DNA of 64,000 bases from Cercis canadensis (Eukaryota > Streptophyta > Magnoliopsida > Fabales > Fabaceae). The stretch is from the NCBI GenBank assembly GCA_003255065.1, contig QAOA01003799.1:222216-286215 (forward strand), written 5' to 3'. The position numbers and the translations under genes were made by a program. Below, one piece after another: positions 12,728 through 24,340 of this stretch; positions within the stretch are counted from its first letter, which is position 1, and each line of letters starts with the position of its first letter. Below the pieces are notes generated by a model that ran no database searches, was not told the DNA's origin, and worked only from the letters and a program-made list of their open reading frames with translations.

Positions 12728-14683
12728 ATGGATCGGATATCTCATCTGCCAAAAACGATCCTTCATGATATTCTGTCAAGGCATCCTGAAAATGATGCAG
12801 CTAGGACAAGTGTTTTGTCCAAGCCTTGGAAAGACACACGGTCTTCGTTTCCCTGAAGACCAAAAGGATCCCCAGCAGGTGGAGGATCTTAAGAGGAACT
12901 TCCTTGAATATGTGGACAGCACAATGCTAAAATTCCTTGACCAAGGATTAGCTATAAGAGAATTTAAGCTCCTGATGGGCTTATCTGAATACCCTCCTCA
13001 GTCCATATCCCCTCGTATTGATTATTGGGTGGAGTAGGCAATTAATAGTGGTGTTGAGGTGCCAAACCTCGTCTTGCTTAAACTGTTTGGCTTGGTTGAT
13101 GATTACTACTGCTTGCCTCCAAGTGTCATTGAAGCCAAATCAGTGATTGAGTTAAATTTGGGTGGGCGTATCAGGGTTGACCAAGCATTCGTGAATCATC
13201 CAATCAAGTTTTCTTCATTGCATAAATTATCCTTGTGCGGTGTCTATTTGGAAGATGAACAGATATTCCAGAATCTCATTTCTTGTTACCCTTTGATAGA
13301 ATTTATAACTTTAAGGCTGTGTTCTTCGCAGAAATCTGAAAGCACACATGGCAAACCTATAATTGGGTTGCGAACATTAAGCATACATGACCTCCATAAG
13401 CTCAAGGGTGTTGAGGCTTCAGTAATAGAAGAGGTTGGTGTTGATGCGCTAAGTCTTGAGTATTTTCATTATTATCCTGCAGAATCCGACAATTAATTCA
13501 TGTATGTCTAATGTGGACAAGTGCATAAATTTAAGGTGGTTATATTTAGGATCTCTGAAGGATACTATTATAACCAGTCAATGGTTCTTTAATCTTTTTC
13601 ATAAATTCCCTCTCCTTGAGAGGTTGGAATTGGATAATTGCACTATATGTCTTGGAAGATAGATATTTCAAGTGCACAGCCTAAGGTCTTGAAGTTAGAT
13701 TGTTGCTCTGACTTGAAGGAGGTCCACATTGGTGATCCAAATTTATTTGTGTGTAGATTTGAAATTTACAATTCCGAAATGGCAGTTATATCTTTCCTGA
13801 GCAGTTCAAGTCTATTGAAATTCAAAGTTGTGTTTTCATTTAGGTCTCTCCATGTCCAGGCCCAGGATTTTCAAAACTTAAGGGAGTTTCTCAAAAACAT
13901 CAATCCCAAAAGCCTTCTACTATCCTTGACCTAACGTATCTGTCAGCAGATTGTAAGAATACATCCATTAAGTTGATTATTTCATTCCATTTGCACTTCT
14001 ACCTTGTTTGCTTGATATGTCTTACAAATTAATTTGGACTTTGTAGGATGAATTCAACCCAGATGTGTTGCATGACATTTCGGTCCCTCCTCCAAGCATC
14101 AAACACCTTGCTCTACATTTACTTTCACGCGAAGAAGCTTGTCATATGCCTGTTATCACTGCATTGATTTGGAGCTGCTATCCTGCTACTATTTCGACAA
14201 CACTGGGTTCTTGGTCATCCAGCAGAACATTCATTAAGGTATGCCATTATCGCTTAAATTCTTTATTTCTAGCATGTAGAACTGTGCTCTCAGTAGTGAG
14301 ATTCATTCACATTGGATAGCCCTGTTGGAGGAAAGAAATAAGCTTGTCTTATCTGGTCTGCACTGTGTTGTTAGCAAATAATTATAGTGATGCTATCACA
14401 AAGAATATCTAAGTTTAAAAGGATTTTTCTCAAATAAAGTATTCCCACGAACTTCTGACTCTCTTCTGTCCATTGACTGAAACAGCTTCTGTGTGAGAGG
14501 CTGATGGGCAAAAAGGGTGAATGCCAATGCAGTTCAAGTCATATCAAATGTTGGTGGCATGACTTGAAGGATTTTAAAGTTACAAGCTCTTCCATGACGG
14601 ATGGGAAAGTTGTTGATTGTAAGAGCTTTTTAGATGCATTGCCAACACTTCCACCAGGGGAAGACATTACCTTTAGGCTTTAG
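12728..14683 (+). pseudogene. F-box/LRR protein (FBD-type), disrupted
   Basis: The ATG at 12728 opens a typical F-box start (MDRISHLPKTILHDILSRHP, then RTSVLSKPWKDTRSSFP). F-box proteins recruit targets to SCF ubiquitin ligases. The frame hits TGA at 12853 and continues in another frame from about 12850 (FPEDQKDPQQVEDLKRNFLE). It meets TAG at 13035 where VE*AINSG expects a Gln. It shifts again near 13490 (YYPAES to NSCMSNVDKCINLRW) and near 13650 (ELDNCT to MSWKIDISSAQPKVLKL). LRR-like repeats run through 13060-13930. Further exons at about 14047-14238 and 14486-14683 carry the FBD-like tail, ending EDITFRL. Introns and splice sites remain, so this is a decayed gene copy rather than a processed one. 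At least three frame changes and one stop make a functional full-length product unlikely. Confidence 0.8.
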
Positions 14684-14871
14684 GTTTGAATATTGTTCTG
14701 ACTAGAACAGGTCAAGTAATTCCAATATGTATTTCTTTCTTTTGAGTACCCGCATGGGTTTAGGTCATGTGCTTGTGGTGGAGGTCTAGTTTGAAATTAT
14801 AGTAACTACTTTTTAGTTTACCAAAAAGAAGAATTCAAAAATGATCTTGTTATTAAACTTTTTAAAGGCCT
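14684..14871. other. Short spacer after the F-box locus
   Basis: AT-rich sequence, probably the 3' flank of the F-box pseudogene. No signal was recognised. Confidence 0.4.
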
Positions 14872-15300
14872 TTAGATGGCTAAACCTAAATTCTTAGATT
14901 TGGACAAGGTATTGGCATAAATAGAATTATTATACAAAGCTCTATCATAGTATAGCTTCTCAATCAAGCCCTCTAATCGGGTGCCAATTTCAGTCATTCG
15001 AGATTTCAAGTTGTTATTAAACTCCTCACAAGGGTGAAATATTTCCCTTATCAGGTTGTTATTAAGAAAGGATTTAATTGATAGTGTATTAGTTCTGAAA
15101 GAGATGTAATTTAGAAGATTTAATTTTTTAAAAAATTTTTGAAAGATACTTTTTAATGTTTTAAGAATATTTTTTTGAAATGAGTAATGTATGATTACAA
15201 GCCTTAATAATTTTAAAGGGTTAAGATAATTGTACTTTACAAAGTAAAGTGCTTTTTTATTTAAAAAACAAATGTTGCATCCATAATTTTTAAACTGCAT
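14872..15300 (-). other. Open frame of 142 codons, AT-rich, possible NLR-type relic
   Basis: The translation is very rich in Lys, Asn, Phe, Leu and Ile, as expected from AT-rich DNA, so chance is possible. The stretch EEFNNNLKSRMTEIGTRLEG loosely recalls the 'mxskIkeIxxRLedI' helix at the end of the Rx N-terminal domain of plant CC-NB-LRR resistance proteins. No P-loop or NB-ARC motif lies nearby. I do not claim a gene. Confidence 0.2.
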
Positions 15301-18300
15301 TCAGGAAGCAAGTTGTTTAAAACATCAATTTAGTGAAATGGGTATCAAACTAGAAAGTTCAAGACCCAAAATATAGAAAGGTACTTTCACTTTATGGAGA
15401 GGTAATTTATTCCAACGGTTATAATTATATGACTAGCAATATATTAGTAATTTTAATTATAATTTCAAAATGAAAAACCATACCGTAAAAGACAGTGGTC
15501 ACTAGTGAAAGTCTTGGTACTCCAAAAGATACTCCTAGAAGTATGCACATATAAGAGCGCAAGGCCAACTACTATATAAGCAGCTAAAGTCAACAAAGAG
15601 ACTGAATAATTATATCATCAACAATAAGACAATGTCAAGAAATTATGCTTGTAAATCACTGCAAGATGCTTTACTAACTAATGAAGCAATTGACTCTTTC
15701 ATTTGCATTCCCAAATTGATTGTGGATGGTTTGGTATTATTTCTCACTAGGTGCTCCTATTTTTACTTTTTAAAAACACAGGTAATTTTTAAAGCACTTT
15801 TTAATGTGTTTGTGGAGAAACCTAAACCAAAAGCTAAATAAATTCATGAGGCATCTGTTTCTCATTTGGTTGATAAAAATCTAATGCAGTTGTTGTTATA
15901 TAGATTCAAGTGCAGGGCAAAGCACATTTTGCAAACCTTGGTTTGTCAAGTTTGAACTTGTTGATATTTTCTCACTAACCCGAATTAAGTACTAAACCAT
16001 GATGATAGCTAGTTAAGTTAACCTTCCTTTAACATGATAAATGCATGTGAAAACAAGACTCCTTTAACTTAAAAAGCATAATTTAGTAAGGCTAGTATCC
16101 CTACTTTAGTGTAAATTAGATGTGAAATAGGCAATTAGGCAACAAAAAAGTAGGTAAAAAAGAGTTAACACAAAACAAGGTGCAAAAGGGAGTTTGCTAT
16201 TTCATTAAGACATAAATTTGTTCTCTACGTTTCTCACATTGTTCTGTGGGCATACAGCATGAACCACTTTTCTATATTATAATCATAATCATTTCTACTT
16301 TCTTATTTATCACATACTTCACATCTTTCACATCTGTCAGCAACCAAAAACAGAAAGGATCAAGAGACACAGCTTTTGGCGTAAGCTAAAAGATGACATT
16401 TTATCTCGCAATGGTGAACGACCATAAATTTTTAGGCACAAGTGACACCTCTTAATGCAAAGGGAAGTTTTTCCTTACATAGCCTAATAGCAGGTCATAT
16501 TGACATGGATAGAGGATAAAATTCTACAATTTTAAATCATTAAGTGATTTGTCATAAAGCTTAATTGTACTTGTATGTGACAGCAACAATCAACTAATGA
16601 ATGACATATGATGGACTACCACCAGTAGAAAGCAATTTAAGAAGGTAGATCAATTCCTACAGAGATTCAGCAATCATTGAGAAAATTGTCAATAAGTTGC
16701 ATGCACACACAACTTTTAGTAGACTATTTTGCCCATACAATAAACAAGTTGCATGCATCATATAGAAGAAATCAATATAATTTGACTAGTAATGATTAGA
16801 AAGGCTCTAACATGCCAAGAAATGAACATAAATCTAGTTGAAATACACAATTGAAAGAAGCTAAACTGATGCTAACATATTAACAATTGATATTTTTCCT
16901 TCAAGAAACAAGAGTCACCGCACAGCTTCAATTCCTCATACTGAATATGAATATCTGAACACAAGACACTGTACCTCAAATGGCACAGAAATCCATATAT
17001 ATAACTATATTCGCAAACATGGTGGCAAGGCAACAAATAAAATGGTACAGAAATTCATATATATAACTATCAACCTCCACTGAACATAACCTAACAAATA
17101 ATACATTCATTTTGAAGTAATAGTCAGAAAAGAAGATGAAAAGGTGGTCAGTATATGGGATATTAATGTCTAGAAGGCTAGGGGAAATTTGATGATTATA
17201 AAATGATTGAATCATAGAAAAATCATGTACCCTCATCCTTTCTAGTTTACACTACATCAAATGGATTCTTACATGACTAGGTTTCTACTTTCACATTTTT
17301 CTTTTGGCTAGTATAGTATCAATTTACTTGGTCATCAAAATCACATGCTTTCATAAGCTGCAGTGCAGCGCCTTTAAACTACTCATAATCCTCATGTATG
17401 TGCCATCCATCATTGACTCTCCTTTAACAACCTTATTAGTGCAATTATTTTACCAACTGCTAGATGAAAATGAGATCAATGCCCTGACTCAAACTTAACA
17501 TGAGAAAACCAGAAAAAGGGAAGTGGGGCAAATATAGTCTCTCTTTGTCTTTGCCCCTTGGTCTTTATGGCATGCTACTCTAATCATTTCAGGGTTCTAG
17601 GGTCGTTATGTGAAAAATGGGCAGCTAAGCCTAATATGCAAGCCCATTTTAGATTGGAAATAGTAGATTCAAGGCCAAGCTGAAACCCTGGCCTAGCCCA
17701 CTGGGGGAACCAAGCATGCCTCTAAGGAGATCTTATGAATCTTTCTGCAGGGATAGTCATGTATGATGGGACAGCCAACTAATGTACCCTCTCATAATGT
17801 ATATCGCTTGGTTTTAATCAACTTAACTTCTTTGATGTCCACCACAAGAATTTTGGATACTCTCTCAAGATCATCTAACTAAATTTTGAAGTTTGAGCTT
17901 TTACTGATTTCTTAACAAAGCAGGATCCACTGAGGGTTTATAATTTTCTTTCTTTCAATGCAACCAAACACCAACCCCTCGGGGGGAAAAAAAGAAAAAG
18001 TGAAAAAGAAAGTGAACTTTGCTGCAGCATCAGCCTAAGTCTTTGCACTCTGTATCAATACCTGTAGTGCCTCTATCCAAAGTGGCATAACTAAACTTTT
18101 GTGTCTAAACCATAGCATCTCCAAAGAAAGGCACAATATCTTTAGGAATTTATTCAAGCCACAAGCATATTATCAATGCCAACACACTTTTTACAGCTTT
18201 GAAAATAGCACACTAGAAATCCATGCCCAAGTTGCGCGTAGACAAACATCAATCACCTATGAAGCAAGAGCTATGTCAGATTATATGATTCTTATTGGTT

Positions 18301-19488
18301 GGTTCCTAAAACTGGAATCTTTATCTACTTATCCCCAAAACGCATTATGGCAGAAAGAACACATTGGTTTTGTAAGTTCTCTATTTATTTTAATGGGAGA
18401 TTCTCTGTAAAAATCTGTGTTATGCTTTTGCAACCGATTACAGGGACCAGGTACGAGTGGTCGACTTCAAAGGCTCTTGAAAAGTCACAATTCCCTCCCA
18501 TCAATGCCCAAGGATCTTGAGCCTTTGATTCTTGGAGATCAATGTAGACACTTACAATTCACAAACCAGACATGATTCCAAGAATTTAAACTCTTTGAGG
18601 ACCTTACAAATTTTTGGTCAGGACCACTGATCTATTATAGACCATAGTAAATAATTCCTTGACCATCTATTGAACATTACCAGTTGAAGAATATTTGGGT
18701 ATGCCAGCCTGCCTCAATTTTTTATCTTTGCTAACCAAATACTATTAAATGCACATTCATATTGCTATTGCTATAGTATTGTTTATATTCAAGAATAGAT
18801 GAGTCTGGTACCACTCATTTAAACAACAAAGGACAGAGAAGGTAAGGAAGTCATTAAAAGCTGCTTGGCATTCCAGGTATCTTGGATGTCTAGGAACAAC
18901 ATATTTAAGTGTTTGACAGTTCAATTTTTCTGTTTGGTATGATAATTGAAAAATTATTCAAGGAACATGTAGTGTATTAGTCTGGTTTAAATGATGTACT
19001 CAAATGCTATCTTGATCTAAAAGCCACTTTATTATATGTAATCTAAGAAATCAAGATCATTACTTCAATCATAAAACATATGTTATTCATTAGTTACTAT
19101 TATTTTCTCATTGATACAGGGTTTATAAGAAAATAACTCTGGTATTTGCATAAATGACTAAAGCTTAACCCAAAAATGATATTCACTATGAGTAAAGCTC
19201 TTGGAATGTCTGCAACTAAGAATGTAAGCAAAAGTTAACACTCAAAGCAATCACTCAAAGCGACTCTGGTCACATGCAAGTAGCAAATTATCACTCTTAC
19301 CAGCAACAATATTTTACTTCATCATGCCTGCACATATCCCATTAAAACTTCTTTAATAGAAATGTAGAAACTTCAAATTTGAAGAAAGATAACCCAAGCA
19401 GTAATTCACAAGAACTGAAATTTAACACACTTTAAAGCAAAAAATGTTCCTTTAGCGTGCAAAATTGAATTGAAATTCACAGTAATAG
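15301..19488. other. Gene-poor AT-rich DNA
   Basis: No supported gene. A TATATAAG motif near 15573 precedes a 69-codon frame (15632-15841) of no recognised family. A 29-bp imperfect direct repeat (atggYacagaaatYcatatatataactat) occurs at 16979-17007 and 17041-17069. Frames at 18099-18410 and 18299-18520 overlap each other and show no domain. Confidence 0.5.
16979..17069 (+). repeat. Imperfect 29-bp direct repeat, period 62
   Basis: Two copies at 16979-17007 and 17041-17069 differ at two positions. It is a local duplication in noncoding DNA. Confidence 0.7.
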
Positions 19489-20820
19489 ATGGCTGAGAAA
19501 ATTATCACCATAGATGATCAAAGAAACGAAGAGAGAACTTCTTTTGGTGAAGAAGTTCATGATTTCAACACAATGAAAAAGAAACTTCTTTTAATTGTCT
19601 TTCATCTCTTACCGATATTGAAGGAACTCCCATTGCAATGGTTTTCGAAAGCAACAATAAGATTTGATGCCAGCAGTAGACGTGAAGGAGACGGTTCCCT
19701 ATGATCTATCTCTATGGTTTACCAGAATTTTTCCCTCCTTCAATTAGCTAGCTTTCTTTACGTTTTAGTAAAAGTTTTGAAATTATGGGTCATAGTATGT
19801 AATTTTCGTATTCTAAGGGTATTACAGTAATTTAACCCATTCTTTATGGTAACCGAAAATCTAAGACTTGTCAATGACAAAATCACGTGTCTGTCTCCTA
19901 TTTGTTGTTTTTATGAAGTATGCCATACTACAATTATATAAAAAGTAGGCAAGAAACCTTCTAAAAATATATATGTCACTTTGGTTCGGTTCAAAATTTT
20001 TTAGAATTGAAAGCCGAGCCGCATCAATCGGTTTTAGTAAATTTGAAACCGATTTAAACTCGATTTCAGCTCGATTTGGTCAGTTTAAATCGGTTCTGAA
20101 CACCCCTATTGGTAATCATGGTCACCCTCTTGGCTCCAAGCCTTAGTGCCTTCATTATGAATGTTATTGATAGTGACATATATAGGTATACATTTAACAT
20201 ATATTAAATGTTTGACTATATACATTTAATATACATGGGATGTATTTACTATCTAGTGACAGCATATGGTTTATTATGAGAAGTGAGAGGATAAGTTCAA
20301 AGGGTATGTCCTAAATAGGAAACTTCATGGGTCCACTATTTGAAGTTGGTACCACACATAAGGTTGGAGAAGATTACTCCAAGCGAATCTATTTCTAAAG
20401 AAGTTTGTGTCCATCGTAATAGTCCATTGCCTTGATTGATTATGATGGAAGTAAACTTAAGCTACTAAAATTAAATTTTGATCACTTTATTAATTTGGAA
20501 ATTTTTTTTGGTAGTTTATTTATTTGACATTTGATGTAGGCCTTTCTCTGTACACCAATGTCACAACACGTGCACTTTCATTGTATGGCAAAATTAATAA
20601 TATTTACGTAAGGGTATTTTCGAATTATTTCAGAAGACGAATGTTTGTTTACTTTAGCATTTTCCTTCATTTTGTAAGCATTTTGTACAAACTTTGCATC
20701 AAAATTTTGTATACCCCATTATCTATCATGTCATTTTGAATTACAAACTTTGCATCAAAACCGAACCGCACCGATTGATTTTAGTAAATTTGAAACCGAT
20801 TTAAACTCGACACCCCTAAA
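19489..20820. other. Repeat-derived region upstream of the pectate lyase fragment
   Basis: A 71-codon frame at 19489-19704 has no recognised domain. From 19981 a degenerate 'aaccg/cgatt' stretch leads into a 62-bp piece (20111-20172) that repeats at 20821-20882. The DNA between the copies carries an element (about 20279-20745) with an inverted partner near 25.6 kb. Confidence 0.5.
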
Positions 20821-20882
20821 TGATAATCATGGTCACCCTCTTAGCTCCAAGCCTTAGTGCCTTCACTATGAATGTTATTGAT
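20111..20882 (+). repeat. 62-bp direct repeat bracketing about 650 bp of inserted DNA
   Basis: The segment at 20111-20172 recurs at 20821-20882 with a few mismatches. Both copies read IMVTLLAPSLSAF..MNVID in one frame. They are preceded by related sequence (ttttagtaaatttgaaaccgatttaaactcga). The second copy continues into the pectate lyase piece; the first stops after MNVIDS. This fits a partial tandem duplication, or an insertion that split an existing gene fragment. Confidence 0.75.
20279..20745 (+). mobile_element. Copy 1 of a dispersed repeat family (inverted relative to copy 2)
   Basis: This stretch matches the reverse complement of about 25555-25935, with blocks such as gacatttgatgtaggcct and caatgtcacaacacgtgc shared, and small indels. 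It has no coding capacity of its own. A non-autonomous transposable element is likely; its class was not determined. Confidence 0.6.
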
Positions 20883-21183
20883 AATTGCTGGCGATGGAAC
20901 CCATAATGGCGTAGACACCACCCTCAACTTGCCACCTGCTCTGTGGGCTATGCAAGAAAGATGAGAAATAACCTTGGTAAACACCTCATCCACTACAAAG
21001 TCACTGCTCCTAGTGACCTTGAGATATGGAGCAAGCATGATTCAAGGCAAAGTATGGATCGCATTCCAAAGACACATGCACATTAAGCTTCATAGACCTC
21101 TTCTCATTAGTAGCTTCACCGCCATTGATGCCCGAGGTGTCAACCTTCACATTGGTCATAATGCATGCTTCTTCATCGTTAAG
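20821..21183 (+). pseudogene. Pectate lyase gene fragment (polysaccharide lyase family 1)
   Basis: One frame reads MNVIDNCWRWNP then a stop. Another reads LATCSVGYARKM. A third reads LRYGASMIQGKVWIAFQR, then MHIKLHRPLLISSF, then TAIDARGVNLHI. Plant pectate lyases have this order: a Cys/Trp 'IDxCWRxxxxW' segment, 'LAxCxxGF', 'DPSDDP..PGTLRYG', 'WIxFxxxMxIxLxxxLLxxSxKTIDGRG'. The pieces fall in different frames and the DP..PGT stretch is missing, so the copy is broken. A donor-like AAG/GTACCT ends the homology at 21183. The catalytic Arg/Asp region further downstream is absent. Confidence 0.7.
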
Positions 21184-22084
21184 GTACCTACTTACTTGTC
21201 ATTGCCACTTCACACACACAAGTATCACATACCAAGTTGGTATGTGAGAACCGTCCTATATAAATTTTATGTTCAAAAATTTATTTTATTTTAAAATGAG
21301 TTTTTTTTTATTGCTTGAAACCAGTTTACTAAGGCTCTATTAATGAGAATGGGTTACACGGATTACACTAATATGAATCACAACAAAAATGAGCAATAAT
21401 CCAGAAAATGAAGGCATTTTAATTTTAACTACTTGTGAAAGAGGTCAATGTAAAGATCGAAAAGAAGGAAAGAAAGAAAGAAAAAAAAACAAGACCAAGA
21501 TGTAGGGACAACGGAGAAACAAACTTAAATTTTGGAAATGTTTTCAGCAATAGAACACCATACAGTCCTAGCAGCTTAAGTTGATAGCAGATGTTTTGAC
21601 AGTGTCTGCAAGTTACAACTCATCACATCCATTATCATAGCTTAAGTTGATAGCAGATGTTCTGATAGTTTCTGCAAATTATAACTCATCACATCCACTG
21701 TCACTTTCTTCTGAATGCAGAGCTAGAATTGCATGCAAACAATGACTACAACTAAAAATAGATAAACTCAGAAAGAGAAAATAATTACTAAATTAACAGG
21801 ATCACATTTCTTTTCAAGAGTGCAGTAAGAGGGAAAAGGAATACAAGAGAGGAGGATCAGGAATCCTCCTAGAACATAACAAGAAAAAGAAAACATAAGC
21901 TGAGTAAAAGATACATCAGCTCATAAGAGCAATACAGTCCCTGTGCATATTAGTTAAGGGAACAACCTTAAAAGTTAAAACACCCAAAAAAAAATAAAAT
22001 GCTCTGTTACCACATTCCAAATAAGAATATATCACCATGACATGGCTACTTTTGCATTGGATGAAACCAAAATGCTCTTTAATG
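21184..22084. other. Noncoding region with repeats between the pectate lyase relic and the KIX gene
   Basis: It contains a segment (about 21331-21367) that recurs in direct orientation at about 25179-25218, a purine-rich run near 21470-21490, and a 66-bp tandem duplication (21573-21704). I searched by eye for the next MED15 exon on the minus strand and did not see it. Confidence 0.5.
21573..21704. repeat. 66-bp tandem duplication
   Basis: Two adjacent units begin at 21573 and 21639 (agcttaagttgatagcag...), with a few transitions between them. No open frame spans both units. Confidence 0.85.
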
Positions 22085-23648
22085 CTAACCTGAATCAGGA
22101 GGTTTACTGCTAGTGCCAACTTGGTTTGGTGGCATAGGGTTGGCCATGGTATTCTGAGATTTAGTCTCCATTGTAAGCATCTTCAAGGATATTTTCCTTA
22201 GATAATCAGACTGAAAATAGGGAGTGCCAAAGAAATCAGGAATCGTGTCAATCCATAATATGGGGAAGAATAGATCCACCACAATAAATGATCAAATCTT
22301 CTATCTTGTATGTTTCTACATAGGTAACCATAAAGGAACTTGATAACTGAGATTCCACACTTTGGATGTACCTGGCTTGTTGCACTAGTATAAATCTTCT
22401 CTTCAAACCTTTGAGCAATTTTTCGAAGTTCATGTAATCCCTCTTGGCCAGTAACAGGAAGATGTCTCTTCAATGTGTCCATTCTATAAAACAAAAATAA
22501 CAGTAAAATAATGCAAGAAATCAAGATATTAAGAACATTAGATAATCCTAATAAAAGGGAGCATCATTCATCATACAAAAATCAAGCCCTCTAATTTTCC
22601 AACAGAAATATGCAGAACAAAGAAACTATTTTCGCCTTCTTGGTAATATCATAGACATTTTCCTTTAACTTTTTTATAGAAGCAGTAGCAGCACCAACAA
22701 CAACAAAAGACAGTAGGATAGATTCAGAAATGAAACCCTCAAAGATATTATCACAGTAACATCTAAGGAAGTCCCTCTCCTAATGCAGGATATCATAAGA
22801 AAGACAAATACACAATCTTATCCCAAAGTCTGCTAAAAGGACATAGACTTCTGTATGAAAATTATGGAATTGCCCTCCAGCCAAACACGCCAAGTGCTTG
22901 CAAAGATAGCCCATTGCCAAGAAACCTTGTTCTCCTTTCTTCTCTCAAACCTAAATTGAATAAGCAAGAACTGCTCCACATCCTGAGGGAACACTTAAGA
23001 CTCACATATCACACTAAATAATTTATTCCATATATTCTAACCTCTAGTACAATGCAACAGTAAATGATTAGAAAAATTAAAAAATTAAAAATCTTGATGT
23101 TTACACATAATAGTGGCCATAATACAGAAACTATTGACAAGGATTCTCTTTTGCATCTGCAAACCTGCTCACCCATCTCAGAAGTATGTGCGACATAGTG
23201 GATAATTGATTATCAAGCACAGATTACATATGAACAACAATTGTTCTCCAAAGAGAATAAAATATTAGATTTCTTCACCTATCAGCTAAAATTTTGAGCA
23301 CAAGATTAATATACATTAGACAGTTATACCAAATGGTGCTGGGTGTTTGTTTTAGTTCTCTCACCATAAATGTATGTTTTGGTATATAAAATTGGTTCTA
23401 TATGACAAACAAGGGAAACCTCCGGGAAAAGTGGCCAATTTATAGAACCAATAGTTTACAATTTAAATATGCATCGAAGGCGAGAAAATATATATATTCA
23501 GTTCACCACAGTGATGCAAGATAGAAAGCAAAACTTACATTTTGTTAACGATTCTTTGGCGTGTATCGGGCTGAAGCTGAGCTCTCCAATCACTTGTGTC
23601 CATAGCGGGTTCAGCACCTTGAGTAGGTCTCCAGTTATTCGTATCCAT
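22085..23648 (-). CDS. KIX-domain-only protein, truncated MED15a-like
   Basis: Three exons (23539-23648, 22372-22483, 22085-22210) give 115 aa: MDTNNWRPTQGAEPAMD, then DWRAQLQPDTRQRIVNKIMD, LKRHLPVTGQEGLHELRKIA, then SDYLRKISLKMLTMETKSQN. This is the KIX domain at the N-terminus of plant Mediator subunit 15a, which binds activators and links them to RNA polymerase II. Full MED15a exceeds a thousand residues; here the frame stops at TAG (22087-22085) just after KPPDSG. The bases CAG|GTTAG at that point also form the ancestral splice donor, so the stop lies in what would be the next intron. No further MED15 exon was seen downstream. The KIX part has no lesion. A 5' UTR exon and TATA box lie upstream at about 24.1-24.3 kb. 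It could be a functional small protein or a truncated gene. Confidence 0.75.
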
Positions 23649-24164
23649 CAAATTTTAATTAACTGAAGCCTCGGAAAAAAGAACATTAAATCAAATCAGA
23701 CTCTAAAAGAAAACACATAAAGGAATTAACTGAAACTCTGAAAAATGAACATTCAAATTAAACCAGACTCTAGAAAGGAAACATATGAAGGGCACATATA
23801 TATGTAGATGAGATTTTATAAAGATAATCAATAAAAATTGTTGATTTCACATTGACCCATACATATCATCCATGAAAATCATCAATTCTACATTTAGATT
23901 GTACTACACAAATTAATCCATACAGAGGAAAACCTAGAGATTCTATAACCATGGGGCAAGTTATTCCTCTTTCTTCCCTTAAGCCAATAATTTGAAGGAT
24001 AGACAAAGGGTAGAGTGTGGAGGATAATACAGTTTACACAAGCTTGTAGTGGTGTATCAGAACTAAGAATTAGCAGTGGTCTATCTTTATTGTACAAAAG
24101 ATATCAACCAGGTAAAAAAAAAAAGCTTGGGTTTCCAGTAAAGTTTTGAAGATTTACCTATGGT

Positions 24165-24310
24165 AGTCTAATCAATAAATATGGGGAATCACCGAATGGT
24201 GCTGGCGAGAACAGTCGCATACGTTGGGGTAGTTGAATCAGATAGAGAGCCGGGAGGAATCAGAAGCGGAGAAAGTTGGTCTAACGACCAGACTCGGAGC
24301 TTAGATTGAC
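24165..24310 (-). other. Probable 5' UTR exon of the KIX gene
   Basis: The minus strand has a GC-richer leader ending in a donor (CATAG followed by GTAAATC near 24160), about 510 bp before the ATG exon. It lies directly downstream of a TATA motif. The exact start is not determinable from sequence. Confidence 0.4.
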
Positions 24311-24326
24311 ATTGCAAGGTGGAGCA

Positions 24327-24340
24327 TTTATTTATAAAGG
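24327..24340 (-). promoter_or_regulatory. Probable TATA box of the KIX gene
   Basis: The minus strand reads CCTTTATAAATAAATG. It lies just upstream of the proposed 5' UTR exon, at a normal spacing for a plant promoter. Confidence 0.45.

Noticed and set aside
18099..18520. 103- and 73-codon frames
   Set aside because: They overlap in different frames, show no domain and have the composition of noncoding DNA.
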